From an uncultured Flavobacteriales bacterium (lineage in GTDB: Bacteria > Bacteroidota > Bacteroidia > Flavobacteriales_D > Sanyastnellaceae): a stretch of DNA of 26,663 nt. Of the stretch, positions 1-8,321 are shown one piece after another (the stretch's first letter is position 1; each line of letters opens with the position of its first letter). The notes under the pieces were generated by a model. That model searched no databases. It was not told the DNA's origin and saw nothing but the letters and a program-made list of their open reading frames with translations. The position numbers and the translations under genes were made by a program. Location of the stretch: contig CALKYI010000313.1 in assembly GCA_938003665.1 (NCBI GenBank), forward strand, positions 1 through 26,663, read 5' to 3'.

Positions 1-543
1 GGGCCCTTAGAAGGCGAGGGGTTCCTCCTCGCACGGGCACGTCAAAGCCGGACTGAATCGCCCAATGGTTGGATTGTAGCCACCTCCAACCCCTGTCCTT
101 GTGGCCGATTCAACGACGGCCCTGCACATTGCACCTGCACCGCAGGTCGGATGCAGCGTTACCTCCAACGCCTCTCGGGCCCTGTCGCAGAACGGTTTGC
201 ACTGCATTTGGAAACGTCAACCGCAGAAGTGGCAAGTGCCCCACCCGTGCCGGCATTGCATACCATCCGAGAACGAGTTGCATTGACCAGGGATTGGCTC
301 AGCACCCAACGGGTCGTACAGACCTCACCCAAGGCCAATGAAATCTTCCAGCAACACACCCGTGCCTTCAATACTTCGGCTCGGGGACTCACGCATCTGC
401 ACATGGTGGCGCGATTGCATGCCGCATGGGAACAGCGCACAAGCAGGGGAGTCATCGAAATTGGAGAGGAGGATGCGGCTTTTGCAAGCCAAATGCGCAT
501 CTTTGATCGGCCCCGTTGGTGGGAAAAACCCGAAATGCCATGA
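1..543 (+). CDS. comM: ComM/YifB family Mg-chelatase-like AAA+ ATPase, 3' part
   Basis: The frame is open from base 1 to the TGA at 541-543, giving the last 180 residues of a protein of roughly 500; the N-terminal AAA+ part lies outside the window. Visible family features are an RARQ segment (fragment residues 12-15), the cysteine-rich NPCPCG ... CTC stretch (residues 30-46), the RLSGP motif (57-61), and a helical C-terminal Mg-chelatase domain up to the terminal RIFDRP. ComM in other bacteria is a hexameric helicase that promotes branch migration of incoming single-stranded DNA during natural transformation; whether this organism is transformable cannot be seen here. The usual LDRIDLH segment is changed to an ERFALH-type sequence, a modest divergence. 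The stop codon overlaps the next gene's start (ATGA), suggesting translational coupling. Confidence 0.88.
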   Translation, partial: GPLEGEGFLLARARQSRTESPNGWIVATSNPCPCGRFNDGPAHCTCTAGRMQRYLQRLSGPVAERFALHLETSTAEVASAPPVPALHTIRERVALTRDWLSTQRVVQTSPKANEIFQQHTRAFNTSARGLTHLHMVARLHAAWEQRTSRGVIEIGEEDAAFASQMRIFDRPRWWEKPEMP

Positions 544-1064
544 ATCCGAATCAGCCCCTTGTACTCCCATGCCGTGACGTTGCTCCGTCCATCCACCCGA
601 CCTGTTGGCTCGCACCCAATGCAACCGTTGTTGGGGAGGTCTCCCTCGGTGAGCAGTCATCGTGTTGGTTCAATTGCGTCATCCGCGGCGATGTCGCTCC
701 CATCACCATTGGGCCTCGGGTGAACATCCAAGATGGCGCCGTAATCCACGGCACGTTCAACAAGAGCGAAACAAAGATTGATGAGGGCGCCAGCATCGGC
801 CACAACGCAACGGTCCACGGCGCCCACGTGCAAGCCGGTGCATTGATCGGCATGAATGCGGTCGTGTTGGATGGTGCGGTCATCGGAGCGCATGCAGTCA
901 TTGCGGCCGGGGCGGTAGTGCTTGAAGGAACAGTGGTACCGCCTCGAACTTTATGGGCCGGTGTGCCAGCAAAACAGCGAGGCGACGTGCGCCCTGAACT
1001 TCAGCAACACCTCACGGCCACAGCGGATCGGTACGTGGAATACGCCAGCTGGTTCAACCGTTAG
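540..1064 (+). CDS. Gamma-class carbonic anhydrase-like hexapeptide-repeat protein
   Basis: This 174-residue protein is a left-handed beta-helix of the YrdA/PaaY/gamma-carbonic-anhydrase family. It shows the family signatures VIRGD (residues 48-51), VNIQDGAVIH, GHNATVHG and IGMNAVVLD. The three likely zinc-binding histidines are H70, H88 and H93, with the canonical spacing of five between the last two. R49 and D51 match other conserved positions of the site. The family forms trimers with metal at subunit interfaces. Some members hydrate CO2 but many are untested, so activity is inferred. I chose the ATG at 540 because it overlaps the comM stop as ATGA; an in-frame codon at 516 would only add residues that lie over comM. 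The 3' end overlaps the convergent murI gene by 11 bases. Confidence 0.88.
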   Translation: MNPNQPLVLPCRDVAPSIHPTCWLAPNATVVGEVSLGEQSSCWFNCVIRGDVAPITIGPRVNIQDGAVIHGTFNKSETKIDEGASIGHNATVHGAHVQAGALIGMNAVVLDGAVIGAHAVIAAGAVVLEGTVVPPRTLWAGVPAKQRGDVRPELQQHLTATADRYVEYASWFNR

Positions 1065-1857
1065 CCGTAGGTAACTTGTGCTCGACCAAGTTGACGGGCT
1101 GCCCAAAAAACCGCTGGGCCCCCAGCGTGAATGACTCCGTTAAATCGGATACCATGAAGCGATCCGCTCGTGCGCTCGCTGTTTCTGGCCTTTCGGAAAG
1201 AGGGGACAGCGCAGCTTTCAGTGCCAGCGCCGCGGCTTCAGCACTGTCCACCAACGCTACCGAATCGGGCAACGCAGCACCAATTTGATCCGCAACCAAC
1301 GGATAGTGGGTGCACCCCAAAATCAGGGCTCGAACCGCTTGGAACTCACCGGACTCGAAGTAGGCTGAAATCAAAGCGTCACTGACTTCCCCTCCGTGAA
1401 AGCCTGCCTCAATGGCCGAAGCCAACAACGGAGTCGCCTTCGTAACCACATCAAATCCGCGGGCCTCCAGCAGCCGCTGGTACCATTGAGAATCGATGGT
1501 TGCCCGCGTACCAATGACGCCAATCTGCCCCCGAGAGAATCGGGCCGCTACGGCCTCAACCACCGGGTGCACTGCGTCGATGACGGGGATGGATTCACCG
1601 GCTTCTGCCCGGATAGCGTCCAGAGCATTGCTCGATGCGGAATTGCAAGCCACCACAATGGAACCGCATCCCAAGCGTACCAATTCGCGAGTGATTTGGG
1701 TGGCATACCGGCGGATTAAGGCGGGACTTTTCTCCCCATACGGCAGATGTGCCGTATCGCCGTAGTAAATGATGGAATGGTTGGGCAAGGCTTCCGCCAC
1801 TGCCCTTGCAACGGTTAGGCCACCGATGCCTGAATCAAAAATCCCAATGGGTCGCAT
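1054..1857 (-). CDS. murI: Glutamate racemase
   Basis: The 267-residue protein interconverts L- and D-glutamate and supplies D-glutamate for the peptidoglycan stem peptide in the cytoplasm. It has the full set of motifs: IGIFDSGIGG with D8; GDTAHLPYG; the first catalytic cysteine C71 in ACNSASSN (most homologues have ACNTAS); E150; and the second catalytic cysteine C182 with H184 in GCTHYPL. Length is normal for the family. It is the last gene of the bamA-ompH block and starts 17 bases after ompH, so it is probably co-transcribed with it. Its end overlaps the carbonic-anhydrase-like gene on the other strand by 11 bases, leaving no room for a separate terminator. Confidence 0.95.
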   Translation of the reverse strand: MRPIGIFDSGIGGLTVARAVAEALPNHSIIYYGDTAHLPYGEKSPALIRRYATQITRELVRLGCGSIVVACNSASSNALDAIRAEAGESIPVIDAVHPVVEAVAARFSRGQIGVIGTRATIDSQWYQRLLEARGFDVVTKATPLLASAIEAGFHGGEVSDALISAYFESGEFQAVRALILGCTHYPLVADQIGAALPDSVALVDSAEAAALALKAALSPLSERPETASARADRFMVSDLTESFTLGAQRFFGQPVNLVEHKLPTANG

Positions 1858-1874
1858 GTGCGCGCCAGGGCAGT

Positions 1875-2372
1875 TTACATGCCCAGCTTGGCGCGAACGA
1901 GGGTGCTCACGTCTTCACCGCCGGTGTAGACCGTTGCCCCTGAGCTCGTGTCGAAGATGTAGGTGAACCCATTCTCAGCCCCCACTTCGTTGATGGCTTC
2001 TTGAACGCGCTCTACCATGGGCATCAACAGTTCCTGTTCGAGTGAAACCAATTCGTTTTGCACGGTCGCTCCGAACTCCTGCATGCCTTGATCCAACGCT
2101 TGCAATTCGCGTTCCTTCTGCTCGAGAATCGCAGCAGGCCATGTTGATCCTTTGCTTTGGTACTCAGCGTACTTCGTCTGGAACTCCTGTTGCATGCGTG
2201 CCAACTCGGTCTCGTACTCAGCAGCACGTGCCTCGATGGTCGCTTGTGCCTCGCTTCGCTCAGGCAGGTTCAACAAAATGTCCTGTGTATCGATGTGCCC
2301 AAATTTCTGGGCAAAACCTGTCAGTGTGCATGCGGCCATCAATGCAATGGCCAATGAAATCTGCTTCATCAT
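1875..2372 (-). CDS. ompH: OmpH/Skp family periplasmic chaperone (second copy)
   Basis: This 165-residue protein has an N-terminal signal peptide (about residues 1-21, ending GFA before QKFGHID), then the OmpH start motif, a long charged, glutamine-rich helical region typical of the Skp coiled-coil arms (about 40-130), and a C-terminal beta segment (GFTYIFDTSSG...). Skp is a trimeric periplasmic chaperone that holds unfolded outer-membrane proteins on their way to BamA. The protein starts with two adjacent Met codons; I kept the first. It follows a larger paralogue by 52 bases and precedes murI. It is close to minimal Skp length, unlike its neighbour, which carries a tail. Confidence 0.9.
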   Translation of the reverse strand: MMKQISLAIALMAACTLTGFAQKFGHIDTQDILLNLPERSEAQATIEARAAEYETELARMQQEFQTKYAEYQSKGSTWPAAILEQKERELQALDQGMQEFGATVQNELVSLEQELLMPMVERVQEAINEVGAENGFTYIFDTSSGATVYTGGEDVSTLVRAKLGM

Positions 2373-2424
2373 GTGATCTTAAGTTGTGATCGTTCTAGTT
2401 CGCGTAAATGTACGTTTTAACGCC

Positions 2425-3114
2425 TCAATTTTTGCTTCGGCTGATGGTATTTCCACCGCCTCGTGCGCCGGCTGCAGCGCCTTGCATACGGCCCGTCGCT
2501 GCATCCTTGCCCTTGTTCATGGCATCCTTGGCGCGGTCCTGAATGGACTTGCTCTCCTCGCCTTCGCCGCCCTCGGGCTCAATGGTCTCACCCGGGACGA
2601 ATCCAAGGGCTTTGATGAGGCGATCCGAAATGTCATACTTGGGGTTGGTATAGAGCATGTTGCTCTGGTTGCTCTTGTCAAAAATGACCATGTACCCACT
2701 CCCCGAAGCAATGTCCTTTAACTCTTCGAACACCATGTCTTGGATGGGTTGAATGAGCTCTTGGCGCTTCTGGAACAGTTCCCCTTCCACGCCAAACTTC
2801 GCCTTCTGCAATTCGCGGGCTTCCCGTCGCTTGGTGTCGATTTCTTCCTCGCGTTTGCCACGCATCTCCTGCGTCAACAGCACACGCTCCGCCCGGTAGG
2901 CCATTTCCAAACGCTCCACCGCATCCAATTTCATCTCAATCTCCACCTGCCAATCCACGGCCATCTGGTTCAATTGTCCCTGAGCGTCCGAGTATTCTGG
3001 CAAGTGCAACAACACATAATCAGTATCGATGTAGGCGAATTTTTGCGCATTCGCATGGTACCCCACCACCAAGGCCAGGCCCAACACAATCCATGATTTT
3101 GCTCTCATCTTCAT
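2425..3114 (-). CDS. ompH: OmpH/Skp family periplasmic chaperone (first copy, extended C-terminus)
   Basis: This 229-residue paralogue of the next gene has a signal peptide ending at about residue 23 (YHANA before QKFAYIDTDYVLLHLPE), the OmpH core with long charged helices (about 50-135), and the conserved C-terminal core segment (GYMVIFDKSNQSN...). It then continues with an extra ~55-residue tail rich in Gly, Ala, Glu and Lys that lacks recognisable domain structure. It starts 11 bases after the bamA stop in an A/T-rich leader, so it is almost certainly in the bamA transcript. The role is inferred from the family: escorting outer-membrane proteins through the periplasm to BamA. The tail is not part of the usual Skp fold and its function is unknown. 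Confidence 0.9.
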   Translation of the reverse strand: MKMRAKSWIVLGLALVVGYHANAQKFAYIDTDYVLLHLPEYSDAQGQLNQMAVDWQVEIEMKLDAVERLEMAYRAERVLLTQEMRGKREEEIDTKRREARELQKAKFGVEGELFQKRQELIQPIQDMVFEELKDIASGSGYMVIFDKSNQSNMLYTNPKYDISDRLIKALGFVPGETIEPEGGEGEESKSIQDRAKDAMNKGKDAATGRMQGAAAGARGGGNTISRSKN

Positions 3115-3125
3115 CTAAATTTCAA

Positions 3126-5669
3126 TTACAAATCTCCCATATTCATGCCAATGCTGAAATGGAATTGTCCCCGAGACATGTTCGGGAGGGTCGGCACATC
3201 GTCCAGACGCCATCCGTAATCCAAGCCCAACAAGCCAAACATCGGCAGGAATATCCGCATGCCCACACCTGCTGAACGGTACACTTCAAACGGATTGAAC
3301 TCCCGTGCATCGGCCCATGTCTTACCCGCATCGATGAAGGCCAAGGTGTAAATCGTGGCGCTTGGATTCGTGCTCAACGGATAACGTAATTCTGCACCGT
3401 ACTTGGCGATGACTGGGGCACCTGTGTTTTGGTTCGGCATCGTCAGCGATAAGTCGTCGAACCCGCGGAGGTTGATGATCTCCCTCCCGTCCAAAACAAA
3501 TCCGCTCAAAAATACCCCGCCCAAGTAGAATCGCTCAAACGGAGACAGCCCGACCGCTCGGTTGTATTGCCCAATCAGCCCCACTCCCGCGTGCGTCCGC
3601 AACACCAATGTGCGCGGATTCTCTCCCGCCGATTGGGTCAGCGGCGTGTACCACTCGGCTTTGACCTTCCACTTGTGGTATTCCACCCACCGGAAACGGT
3701 CCTGGTCGCTCATGCCTTCGTAGTAGGTGCCTTCCGGGCGGAACTTGCTGTAAGGCGGTGTAGCCTTGACCGAAAGCGAGATGTTGGAACCCCAAACCGG
3801 ATAAATCGGATCGGAAATCGAGTTGCGTGCCAGCGTAAAGTTGGCGGCAAGGTTGTTCGCGACGCCATCGGAGAAGCTGAAGAACACCCCGTAGTTGTCG
3901 AGGTTGAAATGCTGGTAGCTCAAGGCGACGTTCATGGTGAACCAGTCGTCAGGCTTTTTCCAGCGCTGGCCAAAGCCCACTTGCACCCCCGTAATTTCGA
4001 GGGATTGACGCAATTCGTTGAACTCTCCTTCGATGCGCTTCGGCTGACCATTGGACTGGATGGATCTCCACGCCGAGAAGCTCAGAGCATTTGGTTTTTT
4101 GCCGCCCAACCAAGGTTCCATGAAGCTCAAGTTGTAGCTCTGGAAAAACAAGCCGTTGGATTGCGCTCGGATGGAAAGTCGCTGGCCGTCTCCGGTCGGA
4201 ATGGGCTTCCAGGCGCCCTTCTTGAACATGTTTTTGGCGCTGAAGTTGGTGAAGCTCACCCCGAGGGTGCCCACCACGCGGCCACCGCCCCAACCACCAG
4301 ACAGTTCAATTTGGTCGGATGGCTTTTCTTCTACGGTGTACTCAATGTCCACCGTGCCGTCTTCCGGGTGCTGGATAGGGTTGATGCCAAAAGCCTCTTG
4401 GTTGAAGTAATTCAACTGGGCCAATTCACGTTGGGTCCGGATGATATCCGTTCGGCTGAACAAGTCCCCAGGTCGCGTCCGGATCTCCCGGTAGATGACG
4501 TGATCGTTGGTCTTGGTGTTGCCCTGGACGATGACTTTGCCAATCCGGAATTGCTTGCCCTCCATCATGCGCACCTCGATGTCGATGGTGTCGTTTTCAA
4601 TGCGCGTCTCAATGGGCATCGCCTGGAACGTGAGGTAGCCGTCGTCCTGGTACAGCGAACTCAAATCAAGCCCTTTCGGGTCCATGAACACCCGCGTTTC
4701 GAGACGTTCTAAATCATACGTGTCACCGCGCTTGATGCCCAGAATGGAATCAAGCTGGGTGCTGCGGTACTTGGTGTTTCCCGTGAACGAGATTTCACCA
4801 AAATGGAATCGATTGCCTTCGCTGACGTCGATTTTCACCCCTACCAATCCTTCCGGCAACCGGTAGATGGAATCGCCCAAAACCCGGGCGTTGCGGTAGC
4901 CCTCCTTGTTGTAGAGCGAGATGATCTCGCCGTGGGCTTGGTCGAGGTTCGCTTCGACAAATTTGCTGGACTTGAAGATGCGGTACCACCGCTTCTCCTT
5001 GAGGTCTTTCATCGCGCGGAGCACCTGCTTGCTCTCCAGGTTGGCGACGCCGTCGACCACAATTTCACCGACCTTGATTTTTTCGCCTTTGTCGATCGTG
5101 ATGTTCAACTTGGCGCCGTTTTCAAACGACGTGTCAGCGGATTGGGTGATGGATATATCGGCGTCCCAGAATCCTTTGTCGTGGTAGTAATCCCGCAGTC
5201 GCTTGCGCGCCGTCACCATGACGTTTTCGTTCACCACGCGTCCAGTGAGCAAGTCGATTTTGCCCCGCAACGTCTCCTGCTCCGATCGGTTGACCCCTTC
5301 GAATGTGTAGCGCGTCAAGCGCGGCAATTCGTCGACTCGGATGACCAAGTAAACTTGGTTGTCGCGGACCTCGGCCAACTCGATGGAAATGTCTTCGAAG
5401 AGGTTTTGCGCCCAGAGGTTGCGAATGGCCCGGGTGATTTCCTCTCCTGGGATGGTCAACTCCTGGCCGATTTGCAACGCACTGAACAGCTTGACCGCTT
5501 GGGCATCGGTGTAATCCGCCCCAAGGACTGTCAAACCGGCTAGGGTGTATTTCTTGTCGTAATCCGCCGCGGTCGGAACTTGAGCCCACGCCACCTGTGT
5601 CGCACACACCACGAGTAGGGTGCAGCCAAGCAACAGGGATCGCATCACGGCTTTTCCGGTCTTCTTCAT
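3126..5669 (-). CDS. bamA: Outer-membrane protein assembly factor BamA
   Basis: This 847-residue protein is the central Omp85 insertase of the BAM complex in the outer membrane. It has a signal peptide (residues 1-29, ending AWA), a string of POTRA domains over roughly residues 35-460 (repeated patterns such as GKEFRIGKVIVQGN-type starts), and a C-terminal 16-strand barrel. The barrel carries the conserved lid-loop motif LRGFDD beginning near residue 734 and the AFIDAGKTW strand. Its ATG overlaps the uppS stop (ATGA), and ompH follows directly. The last residues are SIGMNMGDL, so the chain does not end in the usual aromatic of the beta-signal. The same block encodes its chaperone partners, which fits one assembly pathway. 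Confidence 0.95.
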   Translation of the reverse strand: MKKTGKAVMRSLLLGCTLLVVCATQVAWAQVPTAADYDKKYTLAGLTVLGADYTDAQAVKLFSALQIGQELTIPGEEITRAIRNLWAQNLFEDISIELAEVRDNQVYLVIRVDELPRLTRYTFEGVNRSEQETLRGKIDLLTGRVVNENVMVTARKRLRDYYHDKGFWDADISITQSADTSFENGAKLNITIDKGEKIKVGEIVVDGVANLESKQVLRAMKDLKEKRWYRIFKSSKFVEANLDQAHGEIISLYNKEGYRNARVLGDSIYRLPEGLVGVKIDVSEGNRFHFGEISFTGNTKYRSTQLDSILGIKRGDTYDLERLETRVFMDPKGLDLSSLYQDDGYLTFQAMPIETRIENDTIDIEVRMMEGKQFRIGKVIVQGNTKTNDHVIYREIRTRPGDLFSRTDIIRTQRELAQLNYFNQEAFGINPIQHPEDGTVDIEYTVEEKPSDQIELSGGWGGGRVVGTLGVSFTNFSAKNMFKKGAWKPIPTGDGQRLSIRAQSNGLFFQSYNLSFMEPWLGGKKPNALSFSAWRSIQSNGQPKRIEGEFNELRQSLEITGVQVGFGQRWKKPDDWFTMNVALSYQHFNLDNYGVFFSFSDGVANNLAANFTLARNSISDPIYPVWGSNISLSVKATPPYSKFRPEGTYYEGMSDQDRFRWVEYHKWKVKAEWYTPLTQSAGENPRTLVLRTHAGVGLIGQYNRAVGLSPFERFYLGGVFLSGFVLDGREIINLRGFDDLSLTMPNQNTGAPVIAKYGAELRYPLSTNPSATIYTLAFIDAGKTWADAREFNPFEVYRSAGVGMRIFLPMFGLLGLDYGWRLDDVPTLPNMSRGQFHFSIGMNMGDL

Positions 5670-6439
5670 TTCGATTCAACGTTGTGGTTGGTGTCCAACA
5701 AGCCACCAAACCGCCGTTCCCTGTTTTGGAAATCGCGGATGGCACCGATGAACTCTTCCTTGCCAAAGTCCGGCCACAGCACCGGTGAAAAATAAAACTC
5801 TGTGTAGGCCATTTGCCACAGGAGGAAATTCGAGATGCGGTGTTCGCCGCTCGTCCGAATCATCAACTCAGGATCTGGCAAATCCCGGGTGGTCAAGTGG
5901 TCTGAAATGACTTGAGCGTCGACGGCTTCCGGCTGGATTCCGCTGGCCATGATGGCCTTCATCGCTTCGACCATCTCCCATTTTGAACTGTAGCTCAAAG
6001 CCAAAATTAATTCGAGATTTTCCTGGTGGGCCGTCTGTTCAGCGGCCAGCTTCAACTGCGCCTGGCACGATTCCGGCAAGGCTCCGGTGTCCCCAATGGT
6101 TCGCAGGCGCACCCCCTTATCCCCCAACGCCTCAACTTCTTTGATCAACGTCTCAACAAGCAAGTCCATCAGGGCATTCACCTCCTCAACGGGGCGGCTC
6201 CAGTTTTCGGTGCTGAACGCGTACAGCGTCAAGTGCTTCACACCGAGTTCGAGGGCGGCTTCCACGGAGGCGCGAACAGAATCGATTCCATTCATGTGCC
6301 CAAATACCCGAGATTCTCCGCGCTCCTTTGCCCACCGGCCATTGCCGTCCATGATGATGGCAACGTGCTTGGGGATGCGATCCGGATCCAACCCCCACGC
6401 AGCGCATCGCTCCAGTTGTTCGTTTTCCACCGCCTTCAT
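5666..6439 (-). CDS. uppS: Isoprenyl transferase (undecaprenyl diphosphate synthase)
   Basis: This 257-residue cis-prenyltransferase elongates farnesyl diphosphate with isopentenyl units to the C55 lipid carrier used for peptidoglycan and surface polysaccharides. Signatures are MDGNGRWAKERG with catalytic D31, the substrate-binding STENWSRP segment, LSYSSKWEM (the Bacteroidota form of the usual NYGGR region), and the diphosphate-binding RTSGEHRISNFLLWQ with R195 and R201. The C-terminal YFSPVLWPDF motif is intact. I chose the ATG at 6439 because it forms an ATGA overlap with the upstream DUF6089 stop; a GTG five codons earlier is possible but lies inside that gene. The bamA start overlaps its stop in the same way, so the three genes look translationally coupled. 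Confidence 0.95.
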   Translation of the reverse strand: MKAVENEQLERCAAWGLDPDRIPKHVAIIMDGNGRWAKERGESRVFGHMNGIDSVRASVEAALELGVKHLTLYAFSTENWSRPVEEVNALMDLLVETLIKEVEALGDKGVRLRTIGDTGALPESCQAQLKLAAEQTAHQENLELILALSYSSKWEMVEAMKAIMASGIQPEAVDAQVISDHLTTRDLPDPELMIRTSGEHRISNFLLWQMAYTEFYFSPVLWPDFGKEEFIGAIRDFQNRERRFGGLLDTNHNVESK

Positions 6440-7287
6440 ATCTCGGACCAACACGTGGTGGGTTTTTTGCTGATTCGAAAACTCAATGAAGCTGTGATGT
6501 AAGCATACACATCCGTTCGTGATGGGTCACCACGCTGCAATCCACCTTGGTTCGTGACACCACCTTCGGGAAGCAGCGAACGGTCGGCCATCGCCGCCGT
6601 AACCTCGCCCCGTTCTTGCAGCAGAACTGCCCGGTCAGCGTACATGCCACTGACATCATCCAGGTAGTCTGTCCACGTTTTGCGCACGCCCCAATCGATG
6701 TTGAATGTGGTAAACGGACCAATGTTGGACTTGAAGCCGAAACCAATCGGCACGGAAACACCCGTCGTCCCATACGCGTCAACCCCGTACGCTTCACCCC
6801 ACGTCGTCCCCTGGCCCTCCGTACCGAGCGGTTGCAGCGGGGTCCACTGGCCGTTCAATTCGGCTTCCGGCATGTGCGTGTACACCCCCAATCCCGTGTA
6901 CAAGAATGCGGTGAGGCGGTCTCCAGGATTCCCAATCTGGTGATCGAGGTAGTTGATTTCGACGAGCGCACTGAGTTCACTCACGTCGTTGCGGAAATGC
7001 AGGTTCCGGTTCTGTTGCCACGGGTCGGAGCTATCGGCATCCCAAGCCTCAATGCGGCCCTGGAAGTAGTTGATGCGCAGCCCGATGCGGGTGGAAAAGT
7101 TGTGCCGATAAAATCCGCCGTACCCCACCGTCATCCGGCCACCGAGGTGGGCATTGGGGTTGATGTCGCCTTTGTAGTAGGCGGTGCCCAGTGCGATGCC
7201 AATTTCTTTGGATTGCTCAAACTTCCGCTGACCCCATGCGGGAACTACCATCAAAACGCCCAGAAAGAGCGCAACGAAGCATGTCAT
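6436..7287 (-). CDS. DUF6089-type outer-membrane beta-barrel protein
   Basis: The protein is 283 residues with a signal peptide (about 1-20, ending AWG before QRKFEQSKEIG). It continues with alternating amphipathic strands rich in aromatic residues and Gly (TAYYKGDIN, GYGGFYRHNF, GLRINYFQG, YTGLGVYTH, PIGFGFKSN) that suggest an 8- to 10-strand barrel. The order nadK, this protein, uppS, bamA is the place where I know the DUF6089 family in flavobacteria; its function is not known. I start it at the ATG at 7287, which gives a clean signal peptide. An upstream in-frame ATG at 7383 would lie above the predicted promoter and add a non-signal-like extension. The end ...TTCWSEI overlaps uppS by 4 bases. 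Confidence 0.85.
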   Translation of the reverse strand: MTCFVALFLGVLMVVPAWGQRKFEQSKEIGIALGTAYYKGDINPNAHLGGRMTVGYGGFYRHNFSTRIGLRINYFQGRIEAWDADSSDPWQQNRNLHFRNDVSELSALVEINYLDHQIGNPGDRLTAFLYTGLGVYTHMPEAELNGQWTPLQPLGTEGQGTTWGEAYGVDAYGTTGVSVPIGFGFKSNIGPFTTFNIDWGVRKTWTDYLDDVSGMYADRAVLLQERGEVTAAMADRSLLPEGGVTNQGGLQRGDPSRTDVYAYITASLSFRISKKPTTCWSEI

Positions 7288-7355
7288 TTTTGAAGCGGTG
7301 CAGCGGGCGTAATCCAACGGGTCTAGGGCTTTCGAACGAACGAGTCTATAACGCA

Positions 7356-7383
7356 CGAAAATACATGGAATTGTGCCATGCAA
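7356..7383 (-). promoter_or_regulatory. Predicted promoter for the DUF6089-uppS-bamA operon
   Basis: On the minus strand there is TTG (7383-7381), a 17-base spacer, then TATTTTCG (7363-7356), close to the Bacteroidota consensus TTG-N17-23-TAnnTTTG. A start about 7 bases later would leave a leader of roughly 60 bases before the ATG at 7287. The spacer itself is an inverted repeat, CATGG-N7-CCATG, occupying exactly 7364-7380. The 140-base gap after nadK (7288-7427) holds this element and no other gene. Confidence 0.5.
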
Positions 7384-7427
7384 TTGAAAAAAACACCCAA
7401 CAAAACGAGGAGTTTATCCACGAAAAA

Positions 7428-8306
7428 TCAGCGGTCGCGCGGGTCCACCCCCCAATGCATTTTTGCGCGCACAGTGCTGAAGAATTCCTGGTGTTCGAGG
7501 TTCATCAAAAACAACCGAAATGGAGCGGTCGTCACCTGGACTTTTCGACCCCCATCGAGGATGAACATCCGCGAGTCCAGGCTGAGCAAAAATTGGTTTT
7601 CCCGGCCATCCGCCACCAATTGCAGGGTGCCGTCAGCAGGAATAATGAGTGGGCGATTGTTCAGGTTGTGTGGCGCCACAGGGTTGATGCACAACACTTC
7701 CGAGCCGGGCATCACGATGGGTCCGCCCGCGCTGAGGGAGTACGCCGTTGAGCCCGTCGGGGTCGAAACGATCAAGCCGTCCGCCCAGTAATTGTTGACA
7801 AAGGCGTCGTCCCGCAGGACTTCCACCGCGACCATGCTCGACGTATCGCGTTTCATGATGGCCACCTCGTTCAGGGCATACGGGAAGTCACCGAGCTCCA
7901 TACCATCGACATCCACCTGCAGCATCAAACGCTCCTCGTACCAAACCTTGCCCGCCGCAACGGCGTCCATAGCGAGGTCGATTTCGTCGATGCCAACGTT
8001 GGACAAAAACCCGAGCCGTCCGGTGTTCACGCCTAGCACGGGGATTTCGGTGTCCCGCACCCAAATGGCTGCTTCGAGCACCGTTCCATCGCCACCAATG
8101 GCCACGAGCAAATCGTATCCTTTCAAAGCAGCAGGCTCGTCAAACGCCTCCCAGTCTTTGGCGCGACCCATGCGTTCATCGAGGATCCGTTTGAAGTTGG
8201 ATTCCACAATGGGCGCCGGGTCCAGCTCACGGATGCGCGCGAGGATGTGCTTGATGGCATCATCGTATTCCGGCGCGAACGTCTTACCGTGGATGGCGAT
8301 TTTCAT
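7428..8306 (-). CDS. nadK: NAD kinase
   Basis: This 292-residue cytoplasmic enzyme phosphorylates NAD to NADP. It contains the diagnostic GGDGT motif (residues 71-75), VNTGRLGFL (93-101), NEVAI (146-150) and the glycine-rich TPTGSTAYSLSAGGP loop (182-196). Length is normal for the family. It begins 15 bases after the CBS-domain gene and is likely its co-transcribed partner. A separate promoter is predicted downstream for the uppS-bamA genes. The neighbouring pdxJ on the opposite strand and this gene form the conserved flavobacterial cofactor/envelope neighbourhood. Confidence 0.96.
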   Translation of the reverse strand: MKIAIHGKTFAPEYDDAIKHILARIRELDPAPIVESNFKRILDERMGRAKDWEAFDEPAALKGYDLLVAIGGDGTVLEAAIWVRDTEIPVLGVNTGRLGFLSNVGIDEIDLAMDAVAAGKVWYEERLMLQVDVDGMELGDFPYALNEVAIMKRDTSSMVAVEVLRDDAFVNNYWADGLIVSTPTGSTAYSLSAGGPIVMPGSEVLCINPVAPHNLNNRPLIIPADGTLQLVADGRENQFLLSLDSRMFILDGGRKVQVTTAPFRLFLMNLEHQEFFSTVRAKMHWGVDPRDR

Positions 8307-8321
8307 AATGCTAAGGAACGG

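Noticed and set aside
2401..2425. Imperfect hairpin GCGTAAA...TTTAACGC between the two ompH genes
   Set aside because: It has a bulge, no T-run follows on the minus strand, and the genes look co-transcribed, so I do not call a terminator.
3567..4712. A 381-codon open frame on the plus strand
   Set aside because: It lies wholly antisense to bamA, whose protein is unmistakable; the frame is a by-product of GC-rich codon use and has no recognisable domain.
4803..5543. A 246-codon open frame on the plus strand
   Set aside because: It is antisense to the POTRA-encoding half of bamA and has no start context or domain of its own.
7288..7383. Longer N-terminus for the DUF6089 protein from an ATG at 7383
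   Set aside because: It would place the start upstream of the best promoter and bury the signal peptide behind about 32 residues.
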